Assembly: GCA_045655125.1 (NCBI GenBank)
Contig: JAZOOR010000016.1
Coordinates: 1 to 8,068 of the forward strand
Direction: 5' to 3'
DNA: 8,068 nucleotides
From: SIG578 sp045655125
GTDB taxonomy: Bacteria; Bacillota; Clostridia; Oscillospirales; Ruminococcaceae
Shown: positions 1-6,963 of the stretch, in pieces
Layout of the letters: every line of letters begins with the position of its first letter
How positions within the stretch are numbered: the first letter of the stretch is position 1
The notes under the pieces: generated by a model
Database searches by the model: none
Seen by the model: only the letters and a program-made list of their open reading frames with translations
Told to the model about the DNA's origin: nothing
Position numbers and translations under genes: made by a program

Positions 1-38
1 TGCTGCCGCACGCTTTTAATAAAGGCAGTCTTAAATAG
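1..38 (+). CDS. C-terminal end of an upstream gene, possibly cytidine deaminase (partial)
   Basis: In the frame beginning at position 3 the sequence reads LPHAFNKGSLK and then a TAG stop at 36-38. The two bases before it (TG) complete a codon for Leu, Met or Val. A [L]LPxxF ending resembles the C-terminus of bacterial cytidine deaminases, which are often found beside pdp and deoC in Firmicutes. The stop overlaps the AGGAG ribosome binding site of the next gene, the same arrangement seen at the glycosidase/rubredoxin junction at 4384-4390, which favours this frame. Another frame also stops early (TAA at 17-19), so the frame choice is not certain. Only 11 complete codons are visible, and the identity is a guess from context. 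Confidence 0.4.
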   Translation, partial: LPHAFNKGSLK

Positions 39-49
39 GAGTTTTTCTT

Positions 50-1351
50 ATGAGAATGTATGACATTATAGTGAAAAAGCGCGATGGCGGGGAGCTAAGT
101 CCTGAGGAAATAGCCTTTTTTGTTAAAGGCTACACCGAGGGGAGTATCCCTGATTATCAGGTATCGGCACTTTTGATGGCAATATATTTCAGAGGTATGA
201 CCGATAGGGAAACCGTCTGTCTTACAGAGGAAATGGCAAAGAGCGGTGACAGTGTGGACCTTTCGAGGTTTGGTGATTTATCGGTTGATAAGCACAGCAC
301 AGGCGGTGTCGGAGATAAGACCACACTTATAGTGGCGCCCATAGTTGCATCGCTTGGTGCAAAGGTCACCAAAATGTCGGGCAGAGGACTTGGACATACG
401 GGCGGAACTGTTGACAAGCTCGAGTCTATCCCAAACTACAAAACCTCACTTTCGCCCGAGGTTTTTCTTTCTCAGGCTGAGAGGATAGGCATAGCGGTTA
501 TAGGTCAGAGCGGAAACCTTACCCCTGCTGACAAAAAGCTCTATGCCCTTCGCGATGTAACGGCTACTGTAGATAGTATTCCGCTCATTACCTCAAGCAT
601 AATGAGTAAAAAGCTTGCCGCAGGCTCTAAAAATATAGTGCTTGATGTCAAGGTTGGCAGCGGCGCGTTTATGAAAACCCTTTCTGATGCAGAAAAGCTT
701 GCTAAGAATATGGTTACAATAGGAAAAGGCTGCGGTAGGCGTGTCAGCGCCCTGCTCACCGATATGGATACCCCTTTAGGAGCTGCCATCGGTAATGCGC
801 TTGAGGTTCGCGAGGCGGTGAGTGTTTTAAGGGGAGAGTGCCGAGGTGAACTTTATGAAGTGTCGGTAGCTCTTGCAAGCGAGATGATTTCTCTTGCACA
901 TGCTATTTCTTTTGAGGATGCACAAAATAGAGTTTTAAAGGTAATCGAGAGCGGCGCGGCATTTGAAAAAATGCTTGAATGGGTGAAGGCTCAGGGCGGC
1001 GACGAGAGAGTGCTCTTAAATCCCGAGCTTTTGCCGAGTGCCAAATATACTATGCAGGTTAAAAGTGAAACTTCAGGCTATGTAACCGCTATGAATGCCT
1101 CTGAAATCGGAATAAGCGCCATGCTGCTCGGGGCGGGTAGGGTTTCTAAAGAGGATAAAATCGACTTTAGCGCAGGAGTTGTTCTTTCTAAAAAGGTTGG
1201 CGATAGGGTAGAAAAAGGCGAGTGTCTTGCCACTCTCTACACAAACTGGGAGGATAAACTTAAAGAGGCGGCAGAAAGATTTTTGTCTGCGGTGAGCTTA
1301 GGAGAAAATAAGCCGAGTGAAAAACCTCTCATTTATAAAATTATAAGATAA
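50..1351 (+). CDS. pdp: Pyrimidine-nucleoside phosphorylase
   Basis: A cytoplasmic salvage enzyme that splits uridine, deoxyuridine or thymidine with phosphate into the free base and (deoxy)ribose-1-phosphate. The length, 433 residues, is normal for the family. The phosphate-binding stretch DKHSTGGVGDK is at 80-90, and the thymidine/pyrimidine phosphorylase signature SGRGLGHTGGT is at 110-120 followed by DKLE. The base-binding residues R168, S183 and K187 sit at the numbers known from Bacillus-type enzymes. K108 just before the signature is, to my knowledge, typical of the broad-specificity Pdp group; DeoA thymidine phosphorylases carry Met there. The C-terminal barrel domain spans about 344-420. 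AGGAG at 37-41 is 8 nt before the ATG at 50; the second ATG at 56 is too far from it. The MFS gene follows after 19 bp, so the two are probably co-transcribed. All key motifs appear intact. Confidence 0.95.
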   Translation: MRMYDIIVKKRDGGELSPEEIAFFVKGYTEGSIPDYQVSALLMAIYFRGMTDRETVCLTEEMAKSGDSVDLSRFGDLSVDKHSTGGVGDKTTLIVAPIVASLGAKVTKMSGRGLGHTGGTVDKLESIPNYKTSLSPEVFLSQAERIGIAVIGQSGNLTPADKKLYALRDVTATVDSIPLITSSIMSKKLAAGSKNIVLDVKVGSGAFMKTLSDAEKLAKNMVTIGKGCGRRVSALLTDMDTPLGAAIGNALEVREAVSVLRGECRGELYEVSVALASEMISLAHAISFEDAQNRVLKVIESGAAFEKMLEWVKAQGGDERVLLNPELLPSAKYTMQVKSETSGYVTAMNASEIGISAMLLGAGRVSKEDKIDFSAGVVLSKKVGDRVEKGECLATLYTNWEDKLKEAAERFLSAVSLGENKPSEKPLIYKIIR

Positions 1352-1370
1352 ATTTATATGAGGTGAAGAT

Positions 1371-2681
1371 ATGACGCGTAGCAAAAAGGGAGCGGGCTTC
1401 TGGACGGCACTTGTTATTTTCAGCCTGACAGGTCAGATTGCCTGGGTTGTTGAAAATATGTATTTCAATGTTTTTATATATGAAATGTTCAGTGCGAGCG
1501 CCGAGGCGATTTCGCTTATGGTTGCGGCATCCGCCGTTTCGGCAACGCTTACTACCATTGTAATAGGCGCGCTTTCGGATAAGGTTGGAAAACGCAAAAT
1601 TTTCATCTGCGGCGGATATATTCTGTGGGGAATTTCCATCGCAAGCTTTTCGCTTATACGGCTTGATGTTATAAATGCACTGTTCCCCTCGGCCGTCAGT
1701 GCGGCATCGGTGGGTGTTTCACTTGTTATTATCTTAGACTGCATTATGACTTTTTTCGGCTCGTCGGCAAATGATGCCTGCTTCAATGCCTGGCTTACCG
1801 ACAGCACCGACAGTACAAACCGAGGTGCCGCCGAGGGTATCAACGCTATGATGCCGCTTGTTGCAATACTCGCGGTGTTTGGCGGATTTATGTCCTTTGA
1901 CCTTTCGAAAGAGGAAAGCTGGACAACCATCTTCCTTATTATAGGAGTGGCTGTAATCGTAATCGGTATTCTGGGAATTTTCCTCATTCGAGATCCTGCG
2001 GTGGCAAGTGAGGAAAACAAAAGTTGCTTTAAAAATATCATTTACGGATTTCGCCCCTCGGTTATTAAAGAAAACAAAACTCTGTATGCCGCATTTGTAG
2101 GCTTTGCTCTGTTTGGAATATCCATTCAGATTTTTATGCCTTACCTTATTTTATATTACAGTGTTTCGCTGTCTCTCGAAAATTATGTTTTAATTATGGC
2201 TCCCGCCATACTGATAGCCTCAATAGTTACCGCCTTTTACGGAAGACTTTTTGATAAGCTCGGCTTTGAAAAATCTGCCGTTCCCTCTATTGCGTTTCTA
2301 ATGGCGGGATATGTTATTTTGTTTATATTTAAAAACACCGCCCTTGTATTTGTCGGCTCTCTGCTTATGATGATAGGCTACCTTTCGGGTATGGCGGTTT
2401 TCGGTGCATTTTTAAGGGACAGAACACCCGTAGGAAAAGCGGGAATGTTTCAGGGACTTAGAATAGTGTCGCAGGTGCTTATCCCCGGCATTATAGGGCC
2501 CGCTATCGGTGCGTTCGTGCTACGCAGCGCCCAAAAGCTTACAAATGATGACGGAACACAGTCTTTCATTCCTAACGAAAATATATTTCTTGCCGCCTTT
2601 TTTGCGGCAGTAGTTGTGTGCGTGGCGCTGTTTGTTATTTCCCGTATGCTGAAAAAGGAGAAGGTAAGTAATGAAGGATAA
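1371..2681 (+). CDS. MFS transporter, probable sugar/glycoside carrier
   Basis: An integral membrane protein of 436 residues with about 12 hydrophobic segments, the normal size for the major facilitator superfamily. The first half holds motif A, GALSDKVGKRK (66-76), in the loop after helix 2, and the second half holds the equivalent GRLFDKLGFEK (291-301). The N-terminal GQIAWVVENMYFN (21-33) and the DRTPVGKAGMFQG segment (350-362) recall the cation-coupled glycoside symporter-like branch of the superfamily. That subfamily call is from memory of motifs, not a search. AGGTGA at 1361-1366 precedes the ATG. The gene overlaps the following family 2 glycosidase by 11 bp (2671-2681), which implies translational coupling. 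The likely job is import of the glycoside that the hydrolase cleaves. The substrate cannot be read from sequence; a nucleoside is also possible given the upstream phosphorylase. Confidence 0.85.
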   Translation: MTRSKKGAGFWTALVIFSLTGQIAWVVENMYFNVFIYEMFSASAEAISLMVAASAVSATLTTIVIGALSDKVGKRKIFICGGYILWGISIASFSLIRLDVINALFPSAVSAASVGVSLVIILDCIMTFFGSSANDACFNAWLTDSTDSTNRGAAEGINAMMPLVAILAVFGGFMSFDLSKEESWTTIFLIIGVAVIVIGILGIFLIRDPAVASEENKSCFKNIIYGFRPSVIKENKTLYAAFVGFALFGISIQIFMPYLILYYSVSLSLENYVLIMAPAILIASIVTAFYGRLFDKLGFEKSAVPSIAFLMAGYVILFIFKNTALVFVGSLLMMIGYLSGMAVFGAFLRDRTPVGKAGMFQGLRIVSQVLIPGIIGPAIGAFVLRSAQKLTNDDGTQSFIPNENIFLAAFFAAVVVCVALFVISRMLKKEKVSNEG

Positions 2682-4386
2682 GTCTTTTACAAGGCTTTAC
2701 ACAAAAGAGGGAAGGGCGCTGCCCGAAATCCCTCACAATTCATACCCCCGCCCCCTTTTAAAGAGAGATTCTTTTTTGTGCCTTAACGGAAAGTGGGAGT
2801 TTGAAGCGCTGCCCCAAAGAGAAATCCCAGATGAGTTTGGGCGAAGCATAGTTGTTCCGTTTTCGCCCGAAAGTCTGCTCTCGGGGATTTGCGAGGTTTT
2901 CCCCGAAGAGTATTACCTCTTTTACAAAAAGAGTTTTACTCTGCCCGATGGCTTTAAAAGGGACAGAGTTATTCTTAATTTCGGCGCGGTCGATAGCTGC
3001 TGCGAGGTTTTCCTGAACGGAAAGCTCTTGGGTGAGCATATCGGCGGATACGATGCCTTTTCATTTGATATTACGGAGCAGATAGCAGAGGAAAACACCC
3101 TCATTCTGCGCGTATGGGACAGGCTGAGCCAGCACATTTTGCCGTATGGAAAGCAGAAAAGAAAGCGCGGCGGAATGTGGTATACCTCGTCTTCGGGCAT
3201 ATGGCAGACTGTCTGGCTTGAAAGTGTTCCTGATAGCTTTGTTAAAGCCATTTCGGTCACAACCGATGAAAGCGGCGCGCATATAAAGACCGAAGGAGTA
3301 AAGAACGGAAAAATTATTGTTGCAACTTCTCAGGGAGAGAAGAGCTTTGAGTTAAAGGATGGTAGTGCGCGGATTGAACTTAAAAATCCACAGCTCTGGA
3401 GCCCCGAAACCCCCTACCTTTATAAGTTTACCATTGAGGCGGGCGAAGACAGGGTGCAGTCCTATTTTGCACTGAGAACTTTGGAAATTAAAAATGTAGA
3501 TGGCAAGGCGCGGCTTTGCCTTAACGGCAAACCCTATTTCTTCCACGGACTTTTAGACCAAGGATATTTTAGTGACGGACTTTTAACCCCTGCCGACGAA
3601 AAAGGCTATGAGCGCGATATTCTCGCAATGAAAGACCTTGGCTTTAATATGCTGAGAAAACACATCAAGATAGAACCGCAGCGGTTTTACTATGATTGTG
3701 ACAGACTTGGTATGGTGGTGTTTCAGGATATGGTTAACAACGGCCATTACAGCTTTATAAGAGACACCGCTCTGCCCACGGTCGGAGTGAAACGAATTAG
3801 CGACAAGCTTCTTCACGCAAACAGAGAAAGCCGAAGCATGTTTATAGCCGAAATGGAGAAAACGGTGCATACGCTCAAAAATCATCCGTCTGTCTGCTAC
3901 TGGACTATTTTTAACGAGGGTTGGGGACAGTTTTGCGCCGATGAAATGTATGACAGGTTAAAGGCTCTTGACAGCACCAGATTTATCGACAGTACATCGG
4001 GTTGGTTCTGGCAGAAAAAGAGTGACGTTCACAGCGAGCACGTTTATTTTAAGCCTTACAAATTTAAGCCTTCGGAGAGACCTGTTGTTCTCTCTGAGTT
4101 CGGCGGATATTCATACCGACCTGATGGGCACGTTTTTAATCTCAAAAAAGCATATGGTTACAAGTTCTTCGAGGACAGAGAGGAATTTGAAAAAGAGCTG
4201 ATTGAGCTTTACCGCTGTGAGATTATACCTGCCGCAAAAAATGGTCTTTGCGCGGCGGTTTATACTCAGGTTTCTGATGTTGAGGATGAAACTAACGGAC
4301 TTTTAAGCTATGACCGAGAAATTTTAAAGGTCACCCCGCATAAAATGAGGGAGATTGCAGAGAGCTTGAAGGCTGCGACATTATAG
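2671..4386 (+). CDS. Family 2 glycoside hydrolase (beta-galactosidase/glucuronidase-like, substrate unknown)
   Basis: A 571-residue retaining glycosidase with three visible GH2 domains. The N-terminal jelly-roll sugar-binding domain (about 25-185) ends in GIWQTVWLE (176-184). An immunoglobulin-like domain (about 187-275) carries LWSPETPYLY (242-251). The TIM barrel (about 280-565) includes the stretch around MLRKHIK (327-333) and FQDM (351-354). The acid/base is E416 in the W-T-I-F-N-E-G motif, and the nucleophile is E476 in VLSEFGG. No signal peptide is seen, so it acts inside the cell on an imported glycoside. The N-x-K motif that marks beta-glucuronidases is not visible: the equivalent region reads ETNGLLSYDR. 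Glucuronidase activity is therefore unlikely, but beta-galactosidase, mannosidase or another specificity remains open. It lacks the extra C-terminal domains of LacZ-size enzymes. AAGGAG at 2655-2660 lies inside the end of the MFS gene. The TAG stop (4384-4386) overlaps the ribosome binding site of the next gene. Confidence 0.9.
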   Translation: MKDKSFTRLYTKEGRALPEIPHNSYPRPLLKRDSFLCLNGKWEFEALPQREIPDEFGRSIVVPFSPESLLSGICEVFPEEYYLFYKKSFTLPDGFKRDRVILNFGAVDSCCEVFLNGKLLGEHIGGYDAFSFDITEQIAEENTLILRVWDRLSQHILPYGKQKRKRGGMWYTSSSGIWQTVWLESVPDSFVKAISVTTDESGAHIKTEGVKNGKIIVATSQGEKSFELKDGSARIELKNPQLWSPETPYLYKFTIEAGEDRVQSYFALRTLEIKNVDGKARLCLNGKPYFFHGLLDQGYFSDGLLTPADEKGYERDILAMKDLGFNMLRKHIKIEPQRFYYDCDRLGMVVFQDMVNNGHYSFIRDTALPTVGVKRISDKLLHANRESRSMFIAEMEKTVHTLKNHPSVCYWTIFNEGWGQFCADEMYDRLKALDSTRFIDSTSGWFWQKKSDVHSEHVYFKPYKFKPSERPVVLSEFGGYSYRPDGHVFNLKKAYGYKFFEDREEFEKELIELYRCEIIPAAKNGLCAAVYTQVSDVEDETNGLLSYDREILKVTPHKMREIAESLKAATL

Positions 4387-4397
4387 GAGGAATTTTT

Positions 4398-5009
4398 ATG
4401 TCACAAATTGATGCAAAGGTGCTATTTAATATTGGTTACGGACTTTATGCAGTAACAAGTCACGACGGAGAAAAGGATAACGGGCTTATTGTCAACACAG
4501 TTTGTCAGATAACCTCTGATCCTATTCGTGTGGCGGTTTGTATAAACAAATCAAACTATTCCCACGACACAATAAAACAGAGCGGCAAAATGAATGTCTG
4601 CTGCCTTTCTGAAAGTGCGCCCTTCAAGGTGTTCGAAACCTTTGGAATGCAAAGCGGCAGAGACGCAGATAAATTTAAGGACTGTCAGCCGCTGCGCTCG
4701 CAAAACGGACTTGTATATCTGCCGCGTTATATAAACTCCTTTTTCTCGCTTAAAGTTGAAGATTATATGGATATGGGAACTCACGGAATGTTTGTCTGCT
4801 CTGTCACCGAAACCGAAAGGTTTAGCAATGAGCCTACTATGACCTATGCCTATTATCACAAAAATGTAAAGCCTGCTCCCCGGGCCGAGAAAAAGAAAGG
4901 CTTTGTTTGTAGTGTGTGCGGGTATGTTTATGAGGGAGAGAGACTGCCTGAGGATTTTGTTTGTCCTCTCTGCCTGCATCCTGCCTCTGATTTTGAGCCT
5001 ATAAAATAA
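4398..5009 (+). CDS. Flavin reductase-rubredoxin fusion (high-molecular-weight rubredoxin, Hrb-like)
   Basis: A 203-residue two-domain redox protein. Residues 1 to about 155 form an FMN-binding split-barrel of the flavin reductase family (NGLIVNTVCQITSDP at 28-42, GTHGMF at 127-132 with H129). After a charged linker (about 154-168) comes a short rubredoxin with iron ligands C171, C174, C189 and C192. In Moorella thermoacetica a protein of this layout (Hrb) passes electrons from NADH to the flavodiiron protein FprA for nitric oxide or oxygen reduction; the same role here is an inference, because no FprA lies in the window. The rubredoxin lacks the long loop of free-standing rubredoxins, and the usual Gly after the second CPxC is replaced by Leu (CPLCLH). 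AGGAGG at 4385-4390 is 7 nt before the ATG. It is the last gene of the operon, with a strong terminator directly after it. Confidence 0.88.
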   Translation: MSQIDAKVLFNIGYGLYAVTSHDGEKDNGLIVNTVCQITSDPIRVAVCINKSNYSHDTIKQSGKMNVCCLSESAPFKVFETFGMQSGRDADKFKDCQPLRSQNGLVYLPRYINSFFSLKVEDYMDMGTHGMFVCSVTETERFSNEPTMTYAYYHKNVKPAPRAEKKKGFVCSVCGYVYEGERLPEDFVCPLCLHPASDFEPIK

Positions 5010-5013
5010 AGAT

Positions 5014-5044
5014 GCGCGCCTCTTTAAAAAAGAGGCGCGCTTTC
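5014..5044 (+). terminator. Rho-independent terminator between converging genes
   Basis: A perfect 12-bp stem, GCGCGCCTCTTT (5014-5025) and AAAGAGGCGCGC (5029-5040), encloses an AAA loop and is followed by TTTCTTATTTT. It starts 5 nt after the rubredoxin-fusion stop. The opposite strand also gives a T-rich tail (ATCTTTATTTTAT) after the same hairpin, and the minus-strand mutase gene stops at 5045, so it probably ends transcription from both sides. Confidence 0.92.
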
Positions 5045-6682
5045 TTATTTTGCTAATCCCAATTTCTTTATGAGTGCTATTATGCTGTCGGTGTGAGCCT
5101 CGCAGGTTTTTTGGCTGGGGCTCTCAACCATAACTCTTATAAGCGGCTCTGTACCGCTTTCGCGAAGAAGAATTCTTCCGCTGTTGCCAAGAGCCTTTTC
5201 AACATCCTTTACAGCGGCGAGCACCTGTTCGTTTCCCATTACGGCGGCCTTGCTCTCAACCCTTATGTTTTTAAGCACCTGAGGGTACATCTTAACGGGG
5301 GCGGCAAGAGCGCCGAGAGTGGATTTGTTTTCAACCACACATTCGGTAAGCAGTATGGCGGTGAGAATTCCGTCACCCGTCGAGGCGTATTTGCGGACAA
5401 TGGTGTGTCCGCTCTGCTCTCCGCCGATGCTAAGGTCGTTTTCGCAAAGCGCCTGATGAACGTATTTGTCACCGACGGCGGTCTGGATATATCCTATGCC
5501 TGCCTCGTCAAGAGCGCGGTAAAGTCCAAGATTAGACATAACTGTTGCAACAACCTTGTCGCTTTTGAGAAGACCCTTTTTTCTCAGCATCTGCGCGAGT
5601 ATGTATATAACGTGGTCGCCGTTTACAACATTTCCGTTTTCGTCAACAGCAATGCAGCGGTCGGCATCGCCGTCAAAGGCAAAGCCCATATCGCAGCGGT
5701 TATCCTTAACATACTTGCAAAGCGGCTCTATGTGGGTTGAGCCTGCGTTGGTGTTGATGTTGGTGCCGTCGGGCTGAGCATTGATAACGTGAGTCTTTGC
5801 GCCGAGCGCATCAAAAACTGATTTTGCTATCATCCAGGCGGAGCCGTTTGCACAATCAAGTGCGATGTTAAGCTCTTTATAAGAGTTTGCCGCAACCGAA
5901 ATCAGATATCCGACATATCGGTTTCTGCCAGCCGCGTAGTCGATAATCTTTCCGACGTTTTCGCGTGTGGCATACGGAAGGTCGCCCTCTACGCCTAATT
6001 CTTCGAGCTGTCCGTCGAGATATTTCTCGGCAAGCGAGAGGGTGTAATCATCCATTTTTTCGCCGTATGAGTTAATAAGCTTTATGCCGTTGTCATAAAA
6101 AGGATTGTGTGAGGCGGAAATCATAATTCCGCAGTCAAAGTTATCCTGACGCGCAACATATGAAACACTCGGCGTTGTGGTAACGTGCAGCATATATGCA
6201 TCAGCGCCCGAGGCGGTAAGTCCCGCAACAATGGAGTACTCAAACATATAGCTCGAACGGCGGGTGTCCTTGCCCACAACTATTCTTGTCTTATGATTGG
6301 GGTCTCGCCCTTTACAGAGCGACGATGTGTAGTACCAGCCTAAAAAGCGGCCTATGCGGTATGCGTGGTCGGCGGTTAAAACCGTGTTGGCTTCGCCTCG
6401 AAATCCGTCGGTGCCGAAATAGTGCAGGTCGTATTTTGTATTGTAGTCAATGGTGTTCTCTATCGGAGAGGGAATTGCAAGGGGGAGGTTTTCGCGAAGC
6501 AGGTCGTCGAGCGCAATGTGGAAAAATTCCGAAAGCTTAAGTATTATTGAAAGCTCGGGAATAGATTTGTCCGACTCCCATTTGGAAACCGACTGGCGCG
6601 AAACCGATAGTGTTTCGGCAAGTGCTTCCTGAGAAAGCTTGCGAGAGGTACGCAAAGCGGTAATCTTTTGCCCTAAAGTCAT
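5045..6682 (-). CDS. glmM: XRE-family HTH domain fused to GlmM-like phosphoglucosamine mutase
   Basis: One unbroken frame of 545 residues. Residues 6-61 are an XRE/HTH_3 DNA-binding domain, with the helix-turn-helix SQEALAETLSVSRQSVSKWE at 17-36. After a linker (about 62-87) follows a full four-domain alpha-D-phosphohexomutase: FGTDGFRG (89-96), catalytic phosphoserine S191 in SASHNP, Mg-binding D337/D339/D341 in DGDADR, sugar-binding GGEQSGH (420-426) and phosphate-binding RESGTEPLIRVM (507-518). These match GlmM, which converts glucosamine-6-phosphate to glucosamine-1-phosphate for UDP-GlcNAc and peptidoglycan; phosphomannomutase/phosphoglucomutase activity is a less likely alternative. Ordinary GlmM is about 450 residues with no HTH. 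The start at 6682 is chosen because AAAGGAGG lies just upstream and a promoter sits at 6707-6735; the in-frame extension to 6739 would run through that promoter. There is no Met between residue 1 and M145 and no obvious internal ribosome binding site, so the mutase is not separately translated from an ATG. Confidence 0.92.
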   Translation of the reverse strand: MTLGQKITALRTSRKLSQEALAETLSVSRQSVSKWESDKSIPELSIILKLSEFFHIALDDLLRENLPLAIPSPIENTIDYNTKYDLHYFGTDGFRGEANTVLTADHAYRIGRFLGWYYTSSLCKGRDPNHKTRIVVGKDTRRSSYMFEYSIVAGLTASGADAYMLHVTTTPSVSYVARQDNFDCGIMISASHNPFYDNGIKLINSYGEKMDDYTLSLAEKYLDGQLEELGVEGDLPYATRENVGKIIDYAAGRNRYVGYLISVAANSYKELNIALDCANGSAWMIAKSVFDALGAKTHVINAQPDGTNINTNAGSTHIEPLCKYVKDNRCDMGFAFDGDADRCIAVDENGNVVNGDHVIYILAQMLRKKGLLKSDKVVATVMSNLGLYRALDEAGIGYIQTAVGDKYVHQALCENDLSIGGEQSGHTIVRKYASTGDGILTAILLTECVVENKSTLGALAAPVKMYPQVLKNIRVESKAAVMGNEQVLAAVKDVEKALGNSGRILLRESGTEPLIRVMVESPSQKTCEAHTDSIIALIKKLGLAK

Positions 6683-6687
6683 TAAAA

Positions 6688-6697
6688 TTCCTCCTTT
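6688..6697 (-). promoter_or_regulatory. Ribosome binding site fixing the start of the HTH-mutase gene
   Basis: On the minus strand AAAGGAGGAATTTTAATG places a full-strength Shine-Dalgarno 7 nt ahead of the ATG at 6682. The upstream in-frame ATG at 6739 has no such site and lies upstream of the promoter. Confidence 0.85.
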
Positions 6698-6701
6698 GAT
6701 A

Positions 6702-6825
6702 AATCGATTATAAAATAAGAAAAATGTAAAGTCAAGCAATAGTGGTTTTCAAGGTTTTGTCAACTAACGGTTGCGGAGGACTAAAATAAGCATTTTGTGG
6801 CGCGTTTAGTGTTATTTTCGGTTGC
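6702..6825. repeat. Short repeats in the divergent intergenic region (candidate operators)
   Basis: TAAAATAAG occurs at 6711-6719, overlapping the HTH-mutase promoter, and again at 6782-6790. An inverted TTATTTT lies at 6812-6818. CGGTTGC occurs at 6768-6774 and 6819-6825. AATCGATT at 6702-6709 is a perfect palindrome. All are short and the region is AT-rich, so chance is a real explanation. They are listed because the adjacent gene encodes an XRE DNA-binding domain, and such proteins often repress their own promoter. Apart from promoters and these repeats I see nothing in 6740-6880. Confidence 0.25.
6707..6735 (-). promoter_or_regulatory. Sigma-A promoter of the HTH-mutase gene
   Basis: On the minus strand, TTGACT (6730-6735) and TATAAT (6707-6712) are separated by exactly 17 bp. 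Transcription should start near 6700, leaving a leader of about 18 nt. An 8-bp palindrome, AATCGATT (6702-6709), overlaps the -10 and the expected start site and could be an operator. A second TTGACA (6758-6763, minus) lies upstream without a matching -10. Confidence 0.85.
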
Positions 6826-6889
6826 AAAAAAGTCATTCCTATATTATATGCGTAATAAATGAAAAAAGCGACGCTGTAGGGTTATAATA

Positions 6890-6918
6890 TTGACATTGGG
6901 CAAGATCGGGATTATAAT
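6890..6918 (+). promoter_or_regulatory. Perfect-consensus sigma-A promoter of the Mrp gene
   Basis: TTGACA (6890-6895) and TATAAT (6913-6918) are separated by 17 bp. Transcription is expected to start near 6925, giving a leader of about 38 nt. TTATAATA occurs twice (6882-6889 and 6912-6919), so the upstream copy could be the -10 of a weaker second promoter, though no good -35 precedes it. Confidence 0.88.
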
Positions 6919-6950
6919 AGGTGTGTTTGAAAAGTTTCTACCTATATATA

Positions 6951-6956
6951 AGGAGG
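6951..6956 (+). promoter_or_regulatory. Ribosome binding site of the Mrp gene
   Basis: AGGAGG lies 7 nt before the ATG at 6964, an optimal distance, which supports the start that keeps the N-terminal cysteine cluster in the protein. Confidence 0.85.
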
Positions 6957-6963
6957 ATATAAA

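Noticed and set aside
1433..2041. A 202-codon open frame on the - strand inside the MFS gene
   Set aside because: It is antisense to a transporter with clear MFS motifs, has a low-complexity composition and has no translation signals.
2922..3885. Several 64-112 codon minus-strand frames within the GH2 gene
   Set aside because: They overlap each other and the conserved glycosidase domains, without ribosome binding sites or recognisable domains.
2671..4386. Assignment of the GH2 enzyme as beta-glucuronidase (uidA)
   Set aside because: The N-x-K motif that binds the glucuronate carboxylate is not visible, so only a general GH2 call is justified.
5093..5740. A 215-codon open frame on the + strand opposite the mutase
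   Set aside because: It lies fully inside the well-supported HTH-mutase gene, resembles no family I recognise and has no ribosome binding site or promoter of its own. It is a mirror frame produced by the codon use of the real gene.
6867..6875. AGCGaCGCT dyad upstream of the mrp promoter
   Set aside because: It has only 4-bp arms and no T-run, so it is not a terminator. As an operator it is indistinguishable from chance.
6941..6953. CCTATATATAAGG possible hairpin overlapping the mrp ribosome binding site
   Set aside because: Any stem would be very short and AU-rich with little stability, so no riboswitch or thermosensor can be claimed.
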